16,043 nt of DNA from a bacterium (GCA_024278555.1 JAJRSX010000149.1:1-16043); one strand, 5' to 3'; counted from the stretch's first letter, positions 6,331 to 15,590 are shown. The notes: generated from the letters alone by a model not told the origin. Numbers and translations are program-made.

Positions 6331-9300
6331 ATGGACCTCCGCTCCCTCGCCCACCAGAAGGTGGTCTGCTTCGACGGCGCCATGGGGACGTCCCTCCAAG
6401 GGATGCGGCTCACGGTGGACGACTTCGAGGGCAAGGAGGGGTGCAACGAGCTCCTCGTGCGCACCCGTCCGGAGGTCGTCCGCGAGGTCCACGCCCGCTT
6501 CCTCGCCGCCGGCGCCGACGTGGTGGAGACCAACTCCTTCGGCTCCCTGCCGACGGTGCTGGCCGAGTACGGCCTGGCGGACGAGGCCTTCGACCTCGCC
6601 CGCCGCGCCGCCGCCGTCGCCCGCGAGGCGGCCGACAGCTTCTCTAACCAGGCGGCGCCGCGGCTGGTGGCCGGCTCCATGGGGGGCGGCACCAAGCTCC
6701 CCACCCTCGGCCACATCCGCTTCACCGAGCTCGCCGCCGGCTACACCACCCTCGCCCGCGGCCTGATCACCGGTGGCGCCGACCTGCTCCTCGTCGAGAC
6801 CGCCCAGGACCCCCTGGCGGTGAAGGCGGCCCTGGTGGGGGCGAGGGAGGCGATGGCGCGGGAGGGACGCGAGCTGCCCATCGCCGTCTCCTTCACCGTC
6901 GAGACCACCGGGACCCTCCTGGTGGGGACCGAGATCGGTGGAGCGTGGGCGATCGTCGAGCCGTACCCGGTGGCGATGGTGGGGATGAACTGCGCCACCG
7001 GCCCGGCGCAGATGTCGGACCACCTGCGCACCCTGTGCGATGAGTCCGACCGCCTGATCTCCTGCTTCCCCAACGCCGGCCTACCGGAGAATGTCGACGG
7101 CAAGGCGGTCTACCCCCTCACCCCGGCGGACCTCGCCGAGGCCCTGGCCCACTTCGTGGTCGACCTCGGGGTGAACGTGGTGGGCGGCTGCTGCGGCACC
7201 ACCCCGGACCACACCAAGGCGATCGCCGAGGCGGTGGCCGGGCTCACCCCGAAGGGGCGCAGCCCGAGCTTTGTGCCGTCCGCCGCCTCCCTCTACAGCG
7301 CCCAACCCCTGGCCACCGAGCCGGCGCCGTCGATCATCGGCGAGCGGCTCAACGCCAACGGCTCGCGCGCCTTCCGCGACCTCCTGCAAGAGGAGCAGTG
7401 GGATGCGATGGTGTCGATCGCCCGCGATCAGACCCGCGAAGGCGCCCACCTGCTGGATGTCTGCGTCGCCTACGTGGGGCGGGACGAGTCGGCGGACATG
7501 GAGGCGCTCATCCACCGCCTGAACACCGCCGCCACCCTGCCCCTGGTGATCGACTCCACCGACGAGGCCGTCCTGGAGGAGGCCCTGGCGCTGTGCTCCG
7601 GGCGGCCGGTGATCAACTCGGTCAACCTGGAGGACGGCGAGGCGCGCACCGACCGGGTGATGGCCCTGGCGCGCCGCTACGGGGCGGCCCTGATCTGCCT
7701 CACCATCGACGAGGCGGGGATGGCGAAGAGTGTCGAGCGCAAGGTGGCGATCGCCGAGCGGATCCACCACATGGCCGTCGAACGCCACGGTCTGCGGCCC
7801 CACGACCTCATCTTCGACCCCCTCACCTTCACCCTCGGCTCGGGGGATCCGGAGTTCCGCGGCGCCGGGGCCACCACCCTGGAGGCGGTGGCGCAGATCA
7901 AGCGGCGGCTGCCCGGGGTGCTGACCCTCCTCGGGGTCTCCAACTGCTCCTTCGGCCTGACGCCGGCGGCGCGCCAGGTGGTCAACTCGGTCTTCTTGCA
8001 CGAGGCGGTGGCCGCCGGGCTCGACATGGCGATCGTCCACGCCGGCAAGATCGTCCCGGTGGCGCGGATCCCCGAGGAGGAGCGCGCCGCCTGCCTCGAC
8101 CTGGTCCACGGGAGGCGCGACCCGCGCTGGCCCGAGTCCGACCCCCTGCGCTTCCTCCTCGCCCACTTCGAGCACCGCGCCACCGCCGCCCCCGAGGCCG
8201 AGCGGGAGGCCCGCGCCGCGCTGCCGGTGGGCGAGCGGCTCACCGCCCGGATCGTCGACGGCGACCCTGTGGGGCTGGAGGCAGACCTGGACGCGGCCCT
8301 GGCCGAGATGGCGCCCCTGACGATCATCAACGAGCCCCTCCTCGACGGGATGAAGGAGGTGGGGCGGCTCTTCGGCGCCGGGGAGATGCAGCTCCCCTTC
8401 GTGCTCGCCTCGGCAGAGGTGATGAAGCGGGCGGTCGCCCACCTGGAGCCGCACATGGAGCGGGCCGCGGGGGGCCACCGGGGCACCCTGGTCCTGGCCA
8501 CGGTGAAGGGCGACGTCCACGACATCGGCAAGAACCTGGTGGACATCATCCTCACCAACAACGGCTACCGGGTGGTGAACCTGGGGATCAAGCAGCCGGT
8601 GGAGCAGATCCTCGCCGCCGCCGCGGACCACGGCGCCGACGCGATCGGCCTCTCGGGGTTGCTGGTGAAGTCGACCCAGGTGATGAAGGAGAACCTGGAG
8701 GTGATGAACGAGCGTGGCCTGCGCCTTCCGGTCCTCCTCGGCGGCGCCGCCCTGACCCGCCGCTTCGTCGAGACAGTCCTCGACCCCCTCTACGGCGGCC
8801 GCGCCCTCTACGGCAAAGACGCCTTCGACGGGCTCACGATCATGGACCGGATCATGGCCGGGGAGCTCGACCTCGAGGCCGGGGCAGCGCCGCCGGCCAC
8901 GGTGAAGGCGGCGGCGGCCGACCCGGCGCCGGCGGTGGGGGTCGCCGCCCCGACGGTGGCCCCGGCGGAGACCATCCCCGAGCCCCCCTTCTGGGGGGCG
9001 CGCCTCGCCCACCCGCCGCTCCACGAGGTCTTCGCCTTCCTCAACGAGACGGCGCTCATCAAGGGGCAGTGGCAGGTGCGCCAGGGGAAACGGAGCAAGG
9101 CGGCGTACGAGCGCGAGCTCAACGAGACCATCCGCCCCACCCTCGAGACCCTCAAGGCGCGGGCCATCGCCGAGCGCCAGCTCGCCCCGGCGGTGGTCTA
9201 CGGCTACTGGCCGTGCAACGCGGTCGGCGACTCTCTGGCGATCTACGACCCGGAGGGGGGGGAGGAGCGCCTGCGCATCGACTTTCCCCGCCAGGCCACC

Positions 9301-9768
9301 GACCCGCGCCACCTCTGCCTCGCCGACTACTTCCTCCCCGCCTCCGCCGGCCGCCGCGACGTGGTGGCGATCCAGGCGGTGACCGTGGGCGGCCGGGCCA
9401 CCGAGGTGAGCCAGGCCCTCTTTGAGCACGACCAGTACCAGCAGTACCTCTACTTCCACGGCCTGATGGTGGAGACCGCCGAGGCCCTGGCCGAGTACTG
9501 GCACCGGCGGGTGCGCCGGGAGCTGGGGATCGCGGCCAACGACGACCCGGCCATCAAGCAGCTCCTCCACTGCCGCTACCAGGGGCGCCGCTACTCCTTC
9601 GGCTACCCGGCCTGCCCCGACCTCGCCAGCCAACACCCCCTCTTCGAGCTCCTCGGCGCCGAACGCATCGGCTTGCGCCTGTCGGAGGAGCACCAGATCC
9701 ACCCGGAGGCCTCCACCGCCGCGATCATCTGCCACCACCCGGCGGCGACCTATTTTGATGTGACGTGA
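6331..9768 (+). CDS. metH: Cobalamin-dependent methionine synthase MetH
   Basis: MetH transfers a methyl group from 5-methyltetrahydrofolate through cobalamin to homocysteine, giving methionine and tetrahydrofolate in the cytoplasm. All four modules are present in 1145 residues. The homocysteine domain (about 1-305) has the zinc ligands Cys221, Cys287 and Cys288 (GGCCGTT). The pterin-binding domain (about 330-590) starts at [12 protein letters not shown]. The helical cap and B12-binding domain (about 635-850) has GDVHDIGKN (727-735), whose His730 is the lower axial cobalt ligand, plus SGLLVKST and GGAA. After an Ala/Pro linker (851-884) comes the AdoMet-binding reactivation domain, with [12 protein letters not shown] at 1086-1097. 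The length is slightly under the roughly 1220 of E. coli MetH, as in other short-linker forms. The ATG at 6331 gives the normal N-terminus but lacks a Shine-Dalgarno. An ATG at 6208 has one but would add 41 unusual residues. The gene is monocistronic as far as can be seen. Confidence 0.97.
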   Translation: MDLRSLAHQKVVCFDGAMGTSLQGMRLTVDDFEGKEGCNELLVRTRPEVVREVHARFLAAGADVVETNSFGSLPTVLAEYGLADEAFDLARRAAAVAREAADSFSNQAAPRLVAGSMGGGTKLPTLGHIRFTELAAGYTTLARGLITGGADLLLVETAQDPLAVKAALVGAREAMAREGRELPIAVSFTVETTGTLLVGTEIGGAWAIVEPYPVAMVGMNCATGPAQMSDHLRTLCDESDRLISCFPNAGLPENVDGKAVYPLTPADLAEALAHFVVDLGVNVVGGCCGTTPDHTKAIAEAVAGLTPKGRSPSFVPSAASLYSAQPLATEPAPSIIGERLNANGSRAFRDLLQEEQWDAMVSIARDQTREGAHLLDVCVAYVGRDESADMEALIHRLNTAATLPLVIDSTDEAVLEEALALCSGRPVINSVNLEDGEARTDRVMALARRYGAALICLTIDEAGMAKSVERKVAIAERIHHMAVERHGLRPHDLIFDPLTFTLGSGDPEFRGAGATTLEAVAQIKRRLPGVLTLLGVSNCSFGLTPAARQVVNSVFLHEAVAAGLDMAIVHAGKIVPVARIPEEERAACLDLVHGRRDPRWPESDPLRFLLAHFEHRATAAPEAEREARAALPVGERLTARIVDGDPVGLEADLDAALAEMAPLTIINEPLLDGMKEVGRLFGAGEMQLPFVLASAEVMKRAVAHLEPHMERAAGGHRGTLVLATVKGDVHDIGKNLVDIILTNNGYRVVNLGIKQPVEQILAAAADHGADAIGLSGLLVKSTQVMKENLEVMNERGLRLPVLLGGAALTRRFVETVLDPLYGGRALYGKDAFDGLTIMDRIMAGELDLEAGAAPPATVKAAAADPAPAVGVAAPTVAPAETIPEPPFWGARLAHPPLHEVFAFLNETALIKGQWQVRQGKRSKAAYERELNETIRPTLETLKARAIAERQLAPAVVYGYWPCNAVGDSLAIYDPEGGEERLRIDFPRQATDPRHLCLADYFLPASAGRRDVVAIQAVTVGGRATEVSQALFEHDQYQQYLYFHGLMVETAEALAEYWHRRVRRELGIAANDDPAIKQLLHCRYQGRRYSFGYPACPDLASQHPLFELLGAERIGLRLSEEHQIHPEASTAAIICHHPAATYFDVT

Positions 9769-9787
9769 GGGCTCGCCATCGCTCGCC

Positions 9788-9937
9788 GGGATGGGGGATG
9801 GGGGGTGAGGGCAGGACGGCCCTCCGGGCGGAATGAGATGACGATGGAAGCTACCTACCAAGGAACCCTCACCGGCCGCAGGCCGGTACCACCCCCTCCC
9901 CCCCCATCCCCCACCCCCCATCCCGCGCTCGCAGCGC
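9788..9937. repeat. Inverted G-run/C-run repeat between metH and the SNF2 gene
   Basis: The 231-bp spacer begins with four G-runs (9788-9811; runs of 3, 5, 6 and 3 with 2-3-nt loops), a textbook G-quadruplex pattern on the plus strand. About 80 bp later it has five C-runs (9892-9924; 5, 8, 5, 6 and 3), the same pattern on the minus strand. The two blocks are imperfect inverted copies, each bordered on the outside by a GCTCGC/GCGAGC-like word. A perfect hairpin ACCGGCC-GCA-GGCCGGT (9871-9887) lies inside, and GCGCT-CGC-AGCGC (9925-9937) follows. It could end metH transcription or be a decayed MITE-like element; no ORF lies within. Confidence 0.5.
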
Positions 9938-9999
9938 GCCCAGAACCCCTCACCCCCTCCATTCTCTCCTGATCCCCACCCGCGCCCCTCCCTCCCCCC

Positions 10000-12900
10000 A
10001 TGCCCCCCCTCACCATCGACCTCCTGCGCCGCCACGTGGGCCCTGCCTTCCTGGAGCGCGGCCTCCTCGCCCTGCAGGCGGGACGGGTGAGCCTGAACGA
10101 GGCGGCCGGCGCGACGATCTCCGGCCTGGTGGCGGGTGGACGCGGCCTGCTGTTCACCGCCGAGATCACCGTACGCCCGGGGCGCGACGGCGAGGCGGAG
10201 ATCGACTCCCTCTGTACCTGCCCCCAGGGCGCCGCCTGCCGCCACGTGGCGGCGGTCGGCCTCGCCGCCCTCGGGGACGCGCCGGAGGTGGCCACCCTCG
10301 CCGCCGCCAGCCACGGCCGCGAGCGGAACCGCCGCTTCGCCGACTGGGAGCGGGCCCTGGCCGCCGCCATCCAGGCGGAGGCGATCCCCTTTGAGCCGCC
10401 CTCCCAGTGGGAGGCGCCGGCACCGCGGCCGGTCGAGGGGGCGCCCTGTTACCTCCTCTTGTCGCTCGTCGAGGGGGAGGTGCGACTGCGGGTGGTACGC
10501 GAGGCGGCGCCGGACGGACCGCGGCGCCCCCTGCCATTCCACCAGCTCTCGCGCATGCGCCTCGGGGTGAGCGACCCCTTCGGCCACTACCTCCTCTCCG
10601 TGGTCGGCGCTCTGCGCGGCTGGGGAATCCACAACCACCTGGAGCTGGAGGCGGGGACCGCCGGCTGGTTCGCCACCCAGGGGCTGGCCACCGGCCGCCT
10701 CCTCTTCGACGACCCCGACGGTGCCGCCGTCACCCCCGGCCCGACCCGCCTGCACGGGGTCGCCCTGGTGGAGGAGGACGACGGCTACCGCTTCCGCCTC
10801 ACCCCGCCCCCGGACGGCTTCGAGCCGGAGGGGCCGGAGGGGTGGCCGTACGCGACCGGACAGGAGACCACCCCGTCGCCCGCGGTGGTCCCCCTGCCCA
10901 CCGCCCCCCCCCTCTACCACGACCCCTCTCGCAACCAGATCGGCCCGCTCCTCACCCCGGTGCCGCCCCTCGCCCTGGTCTATCTCACCACCTCCCCCCC
11001 CCTCTCCCTGGAGGAGGCGACCCGCTTCACCCAACGGTGGGGGGGGCGCGCGTGGCACGCCGCAGGCCGCTTCCCGCCGCCGGTGAGCGATGCCACCCCG
11101 TGGGCCGAGGGGGAGGCACCCACCCCGGTGCTGCTCCTGGAGGAGCGCCCCTCGGACCGCCCCGGCGAGCTCATGCCGCAGGTGGAGGCGACCCTCTCCT
11201 TTCGCTACGGCGACGCCGAGCCGGTGGTCTACGCCTCCGCCCGGGCGCCTCGCCTCACCCGCGGTGGCAAGCTCGTGCGCCTGCACCGCCAGCGGGACTT
11301 CGAGGAGGAGATGGCCAACCGCCTGCGCCACGGCGGCTGGGTGGAGGAGACCCGCCGAGACGAGGCGCGCTTCATCCAGCGGGACATCGGCGCCCACGTC
11401 CGCTTCTCGCAGCTCCACCTCCCGGAGCTGGAGGAGGAGGGCTGGGAGGTAGAGAGTCGCCTCACCACCTTGAAGGTGAGCCGCGAGCGGGCCGAGGTGC
11501 GGGGCGCGGTGCGCACCCGCGAGGCGGGCTTCGACCTCGACCTCGCCGTCGGCCTCGGCGACGAGCGCCTCGACCTCACACCGCTCCTGGCCGGCTACCG
11601 CGAGGGGGAGGAGGTGGGTCGCAACCGGCGCGGCGAGCTCTTCTCCCTCCCCACCGAACAGCTCGACCGCGTCCTCGAGGTCCTTGAAGAGCTCGGCCAG
11701 GAAGAGGTCGACGAACCCCTCCACCTGCCGCGCTACCAGGCGGGCCAGATCGAGGCGCTGGATGCCGCCACCCAGCTCACCGGCGACGACGCCTGGCGGC
11801 GCCTGGCCGAGGGGCTGCGTGACTTCACCTCCCTCACCCCGGTGGAGCCCCCCGCGGGGCTCAATGCCGACCTACGGCCGTACCAACAGGAGGGGGTTAC
11901 CTGGCTCAACTTCCTGCGCGAGCAGGGTCTGCACGGCATCCTTGCCGACGATATGGGGCTCGGAAAGACGGTCCAGGCCCTCGCCCTGCTGTTGCTCGAA
12001 AAGGAGGCCGGCCGCCTCGACCGACCGAGCCTGATTGTCGTCCCCACCTCCCTGGTCTTCAACTGGGAGGCGGAGGCGCGCCGCTTTGCCCCCGCCCTGC
12101 GCGTCCTGCCGCTGCACGGCCAGGGGCGCAAGCGCCACTTCAACGAAATCGGCCGTGCCGACCTCATCCTCACCACCTACGCCCTGTTGCGCTGGGACCG
12201 CGAGGTCCTGATGGACCGCGACTACCACTACGTCATCCTCGACGAGGCGCAGGCGATCAAGAACGACCGCACCCAGGTGGCGCAGCTCGTCCGCCACCTG
12301 CGCGCCCGCCACCGCCTCACCATGACCGGCACCCCGATGGAGAACCACCTCGGGGAGCTGTGGAGCCAGTTCGCCTTCCTCATGCCGGGCTTTCTCGACA
12401 CCAGCAAGCGGTTCACCGAGCTCTTCCGCAACCCGATCGAGCGCGGCGACCCGGGGAGCGAGCGGGCCGAGCAGGCGAGCGAGCGGCTGGTCCGCCGCCT
12501 ACGCCCCTTTATCCTCCGGCGTACCAAGCAGGAGGTGGCCCTGGATTTGCCTCCGAAGAGCGAGATCCCCCTCTACTCCGAGCTCACCGGCGAGCAACGC
12601 ACCCTCTACGAGACCGTCCGTCTCGCCTACCTGGAGAAGGTCCGGCGCGAGGTGGAGAACCGCGGCGTCGAGCGGGCCCAGATCACCATCCTCGACGCCC
12701 TCCTCAGGCTGCGGCAGGTCTGCTGCCACCCCCAGCTCCTCCCCCTGGAGGCGGCGAAGAAGGTCCACACCTCCGCCAAGATGCGGCAGCTCGCCGAGCT
12801 CATCCCGGAGGCGGTAGAGGAGGGGAGGCGGATCCTCATCTTCTCCCAGTTCGTCCGCTTCCTCACCCTGGTGCGCCACTGGTTGGAGCAGCACCGGCTC

Positions 12901-13284
12901 GACTACTGCTACCTCGACGGCACCACCCGCCAGCGGCGGCCGGTGGTCGACCGCTTCCAAAGCGGTGACGTCCCCCTCTTCCTCATCTCCCTCAAGGCGG
13001 GCGGCTCAGGGCTCAACCTCACCGCCGCCGACACGGTCATCCACCTCGACCCGTGGTGGAACCCGGCGGTGATGGACCAGGCCACCGACCGGGCACACCG
13101 GATCGGCCAGGACAAACCGGTGCAGGTCTACAACCTGATCACCCGCGGCACCGTGGAGGAGCGGATCCTCCAGCTCCAGGCACGCAAGCAGCGGCTGGCC
13201 GCCAACATCCTCACCGCCACCCCCGAAGGCGGCCACCAGATCAGCCGCGAAGACCTCGACGTCCTCTTCGAGCCCCTGGAGTAG
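10000..13284 (+). CDS. SNF2-family helicase with N-terminal SWIM zinc finger
   Basis: The 1094-residue product starts with a SWIM zinc finger (Cys72, Cys74, Cys80, His82; CTCPQGAACRH). A long middle region (about 100-610) follows that I cannot assign beyond its usual presence in bacterial SWIM-SNF2 proteins. The C-terminal third is a Swi2/Snf2 ATPase: DDMGLGKT (650-657), DEAQ (748-751), TGTP (776-779), the FSQF segment near 948, the LISLKAGGSGLNL segment near 995-1007, and QATDRAHRIGQ (1027-1037). Such proteins translocate on double-stranded DNA and displace proteins; the bacterial physiological role is mostly unknown. The ATG at 10000 lies after a pyrimidine-rich stretch with no Shine-Dalgarno. 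The C-terminus (REDLDVLFEPLE) looks natural. The antitoxin remnant continues in the same frame immediately after the TAG stop. Confidence 0.95.
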   Translation: MPPLTIDLLRRHVGPAFLERGLLALQAGRVSLNEAAGATISGLVAGGRGLLFTAEITVRPGRDGEAEIDSLCTCPQGAACRHVAAVGLAALGDAPEVATLAAASHGRERNRRFADWERALAAAIQAEAIPFEPPSQWEAPAPRPVEGAPCYLLLSLVEGEVRLRVVREAAPDGPRRPLPFHQLSRMRLGVSDPFGHYLLSVVGALRGWGIHNHLELEAGTAGWFATQGLATGRLLFDDPDGAAVTPGPTRLHGVALVEEDDGYRFRLTPPPDGFEPEGPEGWPYATGQETTPSPAVVPLPTAPPLYHDPSRNQIGPLLTPVPPLALVYLTTSPPLSLEEATRFTQRWGGRAWHAAGRFPPPVSDATPWAEGEAPTPVLLLEERPSDRPGELMPQVEATLSFRYGDAEPVVYASARAPRLTRGGKLVRLHRQRDFEEEMANRLRHGGWVEETRRDEARFIQRDIGAHVRFSQLHLPELEEEGWEVESRLTTLKVSRERAEVRGAVRTREAGFDLDLAVGLGDERLDLTPLLAGYREGEEVGRNRRGELFSLPTEQLDRVLEVLEELGQEEVDEPLHLPRYQAGQIEALDAATQLTGDDAWRRLAEGLRDFTSLTPVEPPAGLNADLRPYQQEGVTWLNFLREQGLHGILADDMGLGKTVQALALLLLEKEAGRLDRPSLIVVPTSLVFNWEAEARRFAPALRVLPLHGQGRKRHFNEIGRADLILTTYALLRWDREVLMDRDYHYVILDEAQAIKNDRTQVAQLVRHLRARHRLTMTGTPMENHLGELWSQFAFLMPGFLDTSKRFTELFRNPIERGDPGSERAEQASERLVRRLRPFILRRTKQEVALDLPPKSEIPLYSELTGEQRTLYETVRLAYLEKVRREVENRGVERAQITILDALLRLRQVCCHPQLLPLEAAKKVHTSAKMRQLAELIPEAVEEGRRILIFSQFVRFLTLVRHWLEQHRLDYCYLDGTTRQRRPVVDRFQSGDVPLFLISLKAGGSGLNLTAADTVIHLDPWWNPAVMDQATDRAHRIGQDKPVQVYNLITRGTVEERILQLQARKQRLAANILTATPEGGHQISREDLDVLFEPLE

Positions 13285-13467
13285 GCGGCTCCGGAGGCAG
13301 GGAAGAGGGGGCGCTCCTACTTCCTGCGGCAAGCGGCGGAGGCGTATCTGCGCCACCTCCAAGAGGAGTTGATCCGACGCCGTTACAAGGAGAGGTACCG
13401 CGACCCCGATCGGGTCGCCGAGGAGACCGCCTGGCCCGAGGAGGAGCAGGCGTGGCCACGGGAGTGA
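13285..13467 (+). pseudogene. N-terminally truncated RHH-type antitoxin of a MazEF-like module
   Basis: The frame following the SNF2 TAG encodes 60 residues up to TGA at 13465-13467. APEAGKRGRSYFLRQAAEAYL looks like the end of helix A and all of helix B of a ribbon-helix-helix antitoxin (core: RSYFLRQAAEAYL). A charged C-terminal arm with RYRDPDRV and EETAWPEEEQAWPRE follows, of the sort that wraps the toxin. No ATG or GTG is in frame; only CTG codons and one internal TTG are. The beta-strand and most of helix A that bind DNA are missing. The stop overlaps the toxin start by GTGA, which argues that this was a real antitoxin gene. It appears to have lost its 5' end by a deletion ending at the SNF2 stop codon. 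A CTG start (GGAG lies 6 nt before one) or amber read-through from SNF2 would be alternatives. Confidence 0.6.
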
Positions 13468-13985
13468 GGCGCGGGGAGATCCGGATGTACCGCTTCACGG
13501 CGCCGGACAGGCGGCGACCGGCGGTCCTCCTGAGTCGCGACGACGCCATCCGCCTCCTGCACACGGTGGTGGTCGCGCCGAGTACCTCCACCATCTACGG
13601 TGTTCCCTCTGAAGTCTCGGTGGACACAAACAACGGCCTGAAACACCCCTCGGCGGTCAACTGCGACCACCTCCAGACCGTCCCCCAGGGGCGGCTGGAG
13701 AGCTTCGTTGGGAGGCTGAGGCCGGCGCAGCTCGCGGCCGTCTGCCGGGCCACCGCCGTGGCCCTCGGCTGCGACGACACCGTCGCGCCCCCTCCCCCTC
13801 TCGAAGAGTGGCCCTCCCCGCGCCGGCCCGCTACACCACGCCGAGCCGCTCCAGGAGGGCGTCGAGCTCCTCACCGGTGTGGTAGTGGAGCTCGATGTGG
13901 CCCTTGGCGGCGCTGCCGCGGATCCGTACCCGGGTCCCCACGTGGCCGGCAAGGTGCTCCTCCAGATGGCGCCTCTGAGCAGTAA
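13464..13985 (+). CDS. MazF/PemK-type toxin with an aberrant C-terminal extension
   Basis: From the GTG at 13464 the protein begins RRGEIRMYRF, then DRRRPAVLLSRDDA (14-27), VVVAPSTSTIYGVPSEV (35-51) and SAVNCDHLQTV (63-73), and reaches GRLRPAQLAAV (83-93) and ALGCD at 100-104. This is the layout of MazF/PemK endoribonuclease toxins, which cut mRNA and normally end near residue 105-115. Here no stop follows; the frame runs 60-70 more Pro/Arg-rich residues to 13985, antisense to the 3' end of parB, so the native stop is probably lost. The GTG overlaps the TGA of the upstream antitoxin remnant by 4 nt, implying coupling. A later ATG at 13485 has a better Shine-Dalgarno (GGGGAG) but would remove the conserved first strand. 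With the antitoxin truncated, the toxin is either inactive or neutralised in trans. Confidence 0.75.
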   Translation: MRRGEIRMYRFTAPDRRRPAVLLSRDDAIRLLHTVVVAPSTSTIYGVPSEVSVDTNNGLKHPSAVNCDHLQTVPQGRLESFVGRLRPAQLAAVCRATAVALGCDDTVAPPPPLEEWPSPRRPATPRRAAPGGRRAPHRCGSGARCGPWRRCRGSVPGSPRGRQGAPPDGASEQ

Positions 13986-14694
13986 AACCATTGTCATAGC
14001 TAGGCTTCGTAACGGACTTGTCGCGCCCCGCGCGGCGCTCCCGCCGGACCCGCTCCTCGGTCTGGCGCACGGAGAGCTGCTTGGCCTCCACCTCGGCGCC
14101 AATCCTCCTCATCTGCGCCGCGGTGGCCAGACCGAGGAGCGCCCGGGCGTGGCCGGCGGAGAGGGCGTTGTCGCGCACCTGCTGCTGGACCTGGCGCGGA
14201 AGCTGGAGCAGCCGCATGAGGTTGGCCACCGCCGAGCGGCTCTGGCCGACCCGCGCGGCGAGCTCCTCCTGGGTCCAGCCGCGCTCCCCCTGGAGCTGCT
14301 CGTACGCCTGCGCCACCTCGATGGCGTTCAGGTCCTCCCGCTGGAGGTTCTCCACCAGGGCAAGCTCCAGAGACTCGCCGTCCGCCGCCTCCCGCACCAG
14401 GACCGGCACCTCCTTCAGCCCGGCGCGCTGCGCCGCCCGCCACCGCCGCTCCCCGGCGATGATCTCCAGACCGTTCGCCGTCCGCCGCGCCACCAGCGGC
14501 AGGAGCACCCCGTGGTTCCGGATCGAGACGGAGAGCGACTCCAATGCCTCGTCCGCGAAGGCCTTTCTCGGCTGTCTCGGGTTCGGAAAGAGGTCGTCGA
14601 TGGAGACCGAACGCACCCCGTCGCGCCCCCCCACCGCCGGGGCCGCCTCCGGGATCAGGGAGCCGAGGCCGCGGCCGAGGGCCTGGCGGCTCAC
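13831..14694 (-). CDS. parB: Chromosome-partition protein ParB (CTPase clamp)
   Basis: ParB binds parS, loads as a CTP-dependent sliding clamp and works with ParA to segregate the origin region. The 287-residue protein has the N-terminal LGRGLGSLI (6-14), which stimulates the ParA ATPase in relatives. NPRQPRKAF (38-46) follows, then the CTP-binding box GERRWRA (81-87), ENLQRE (115-120), a helix-turn-helix at about 141-163 (TQEELAARVGQSRSAVANLM), GHARALL (181-187), a linker, and a C-terminal dimerisation domain (about 238-287). The linker (about 224-238) is encoded by a patch much poorer in GC than the rest. The GTG start overlaps the parA stop as GTGA, so the pair is translationally coupled. 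The last 155 bp are overlapped on the other strand by the extended toxin frame. Confidence 0.97.
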   Translation of the reverse strand: MSRQALGRGLGSLIPEAAPAVGGRDGVRSVSIDDLFPNPRQPRKAFADEALESLSVSIRNHGVLLPLVARRTANGLEIIAGERRWRAAQRAGLKEVPVLVREAADGESLELALVENLQREDLNAIEVAQAYEQLQGERGWTQEELAARVGQSRSAVANLMRLLQLPRQVQQQVRDNALSAGHARALLGLATAAQMRRIGAEVEAKQLSVRQTEERVRRERRAGRDKSVTKPSYDNGFTAQRRHLEEHLAGHVGTRVRIRGSAAKGHIELHYHTGEELDALLERLGVV

Positions 14695-15479
14695 GACGCC
14701 ACCCCGTCAACGGGGGCCCCGCGCCCCTGCAGGAGCTCCACCGCCAGGTCCAAGTAGGCCTGCGCCCCCTTCGAGCGGATGTCGTACTGGAGGATCGGCT
14801 TGCCGTGCGACGGCGCCTCGGAGATCCGCACGTTGCGCGGCACCTGGGTCGCGAAGACGACCTCCGGGTAGTGGGCCCGCACGTCCGCGACCACCTGGTT
14901 GGAGAGATTGTTGCGACCATCGAACATCGTCATCAAGATCCCCTCCACGACCAGCCCCGGGTTGAGGCTGCGGCGGATCAACTCCACCGTGTTGGTGATC
15001 AGGGTGAGCCCCTCCAGGGCGTAGTACTCGCACTGGAGGGGGATGAGGACCGAGTCGGCGGCGGCGAGGGCGTTCACCGTCAGGAGACCGAGGGAGGGCG
15101 GGCAGTCGATGAGGATGAAATCGTACTCGTGGCGCAGGGCCGCCAGCGCCTGACGGAGGATCGTCTCCCGCCCCTCCCGCTCCACCAGCTCCACCTCCGC
15201 GCCGCTCAGGCCGATATCGGCCGGGATCAGATCGAGGTGGGGAAACCCCGTCTTCACCACAATGTCACCGACCTCCACCTCCCCCAGGAGGAGGTCGTAG
15301 AGGGTCGGTCGCGGCTCGTCGCGCCGCTCTCCGAGACCCCCGGTGGTGTTCCCCTGGGGGTCACTGTCGACCACCAAAACCCGCCGCTCCGCCGCCGCCA
15401 GGGCGGCGGCGAGGTTGATGGTGGTGGTGGTCTTTCCCACTCCCCCCTTCTGGTTCGCGATCGCGATACAGCGGCCCAT
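14691..15479 (-). CDS. parA: Chromosome-partition ATPase ParA (Soj)
   Basis: ParA is a deviant Walker ATPase that binds the nucleoid non-specifically in its ATP dimer and moves ParB-parS complexes. The 262-residue product has KGGVGKTT (11-18) with the signature Lys, VVDSDPQGN (36-44), the Walker B-like FILIDCPPSLG (121-131, Asp125), and the C-terminal PRNVRISEAPSHGKPI. It starts straight at the Walker region with no DNA-binding N-domain, so it is the chromosomal (type Ib-like) form. I chose the ATG at 15479, which gives the family's normal N-terminus; a GTG at 15512 would add 11 Gly-rich residues. Neither has a strong Shine-Dalgarno. parB follows with a 4-nt overlap, and a perfect parS sits 44 bp upstream. 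Confidence 0.97.
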   Translation of the reverse strand: MGRCIAIANQKGGVGKTTTTINLAAALAAAERRVLVVDSDPQGNTTGGLGERRDEPRPTLYDLLLGEVEVGDIVVKTGFPHLDLIPADIGLSGAEVELVEREGRETILRQALAALRHEYDFILIDCPPSLGLLTVNALAAADSVLIPLQCEYYALEGLTLITNTVELIRRSLNPGLVVEGILMTMFDGRNNLSNQVVADVRAHYPEVVFATQVPRNVRISEAPSHGKPILQYDIRSKGAQAYLDLAVELLQGRGAPVDGVAS

Positions 15480-15523
15480 GGCGGCGGAGCATACCCCCGC
15501 CCCACCCCCCACGCCAGGGCCGC

Positions 15524-15539
15524 TGTTTCACGTGAAACA
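15524..15539. promoter_or_regulatory. parS: parS centromere site
   Basis: TGTTTCACGTGAAACA is a perfect 16-bp palindrome identical to the consensus bacterial parS. It lies 44 bp upstream of the parA ATG, so ParB bound or spreading there could also repress the operon. No second copy was found in the window. Its presence implies that the window is near the replication origin. Confidence 0.96.
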
Positions 15540-15560
15540 CGCCGCGCTGGCCCACGCCGG

Positions 15561-15566
15561 ATTATG
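15561..15566 (-). promoter_or_regulatory. Possible -10 box of the parAB promoter
   Basis: Read on the minus strand the hexamer is CATAAT, close to consensus. A start around 15553 would place parS inside the early leader, allowing autoregulation by ParB. No good -35 box is found 16-18 bp upstream, so the call is weak. Confidence 0.25.
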
Positions 15567-15590
15567 GGGATGGCGCCGACGGCGTTATGC

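Noticed and set aside
7081-11724. A 1547-codon open frame on the minus strand across metH and the SNF2 gene
   Set aside because: It is antisense to two well-supported genes and its translation is a His/Gly/Arg/Val-rich shadow typical of high-GC coding DNA, with no domain motifs.
15500-15555. The start of an rsmG/gidB gene (minus-strand frame reading FHVKQ)
   Set aside because: FHVK arises from translating parS itself; what follows is Gly/Trp/Arg-rich and does not resemble RsmG.
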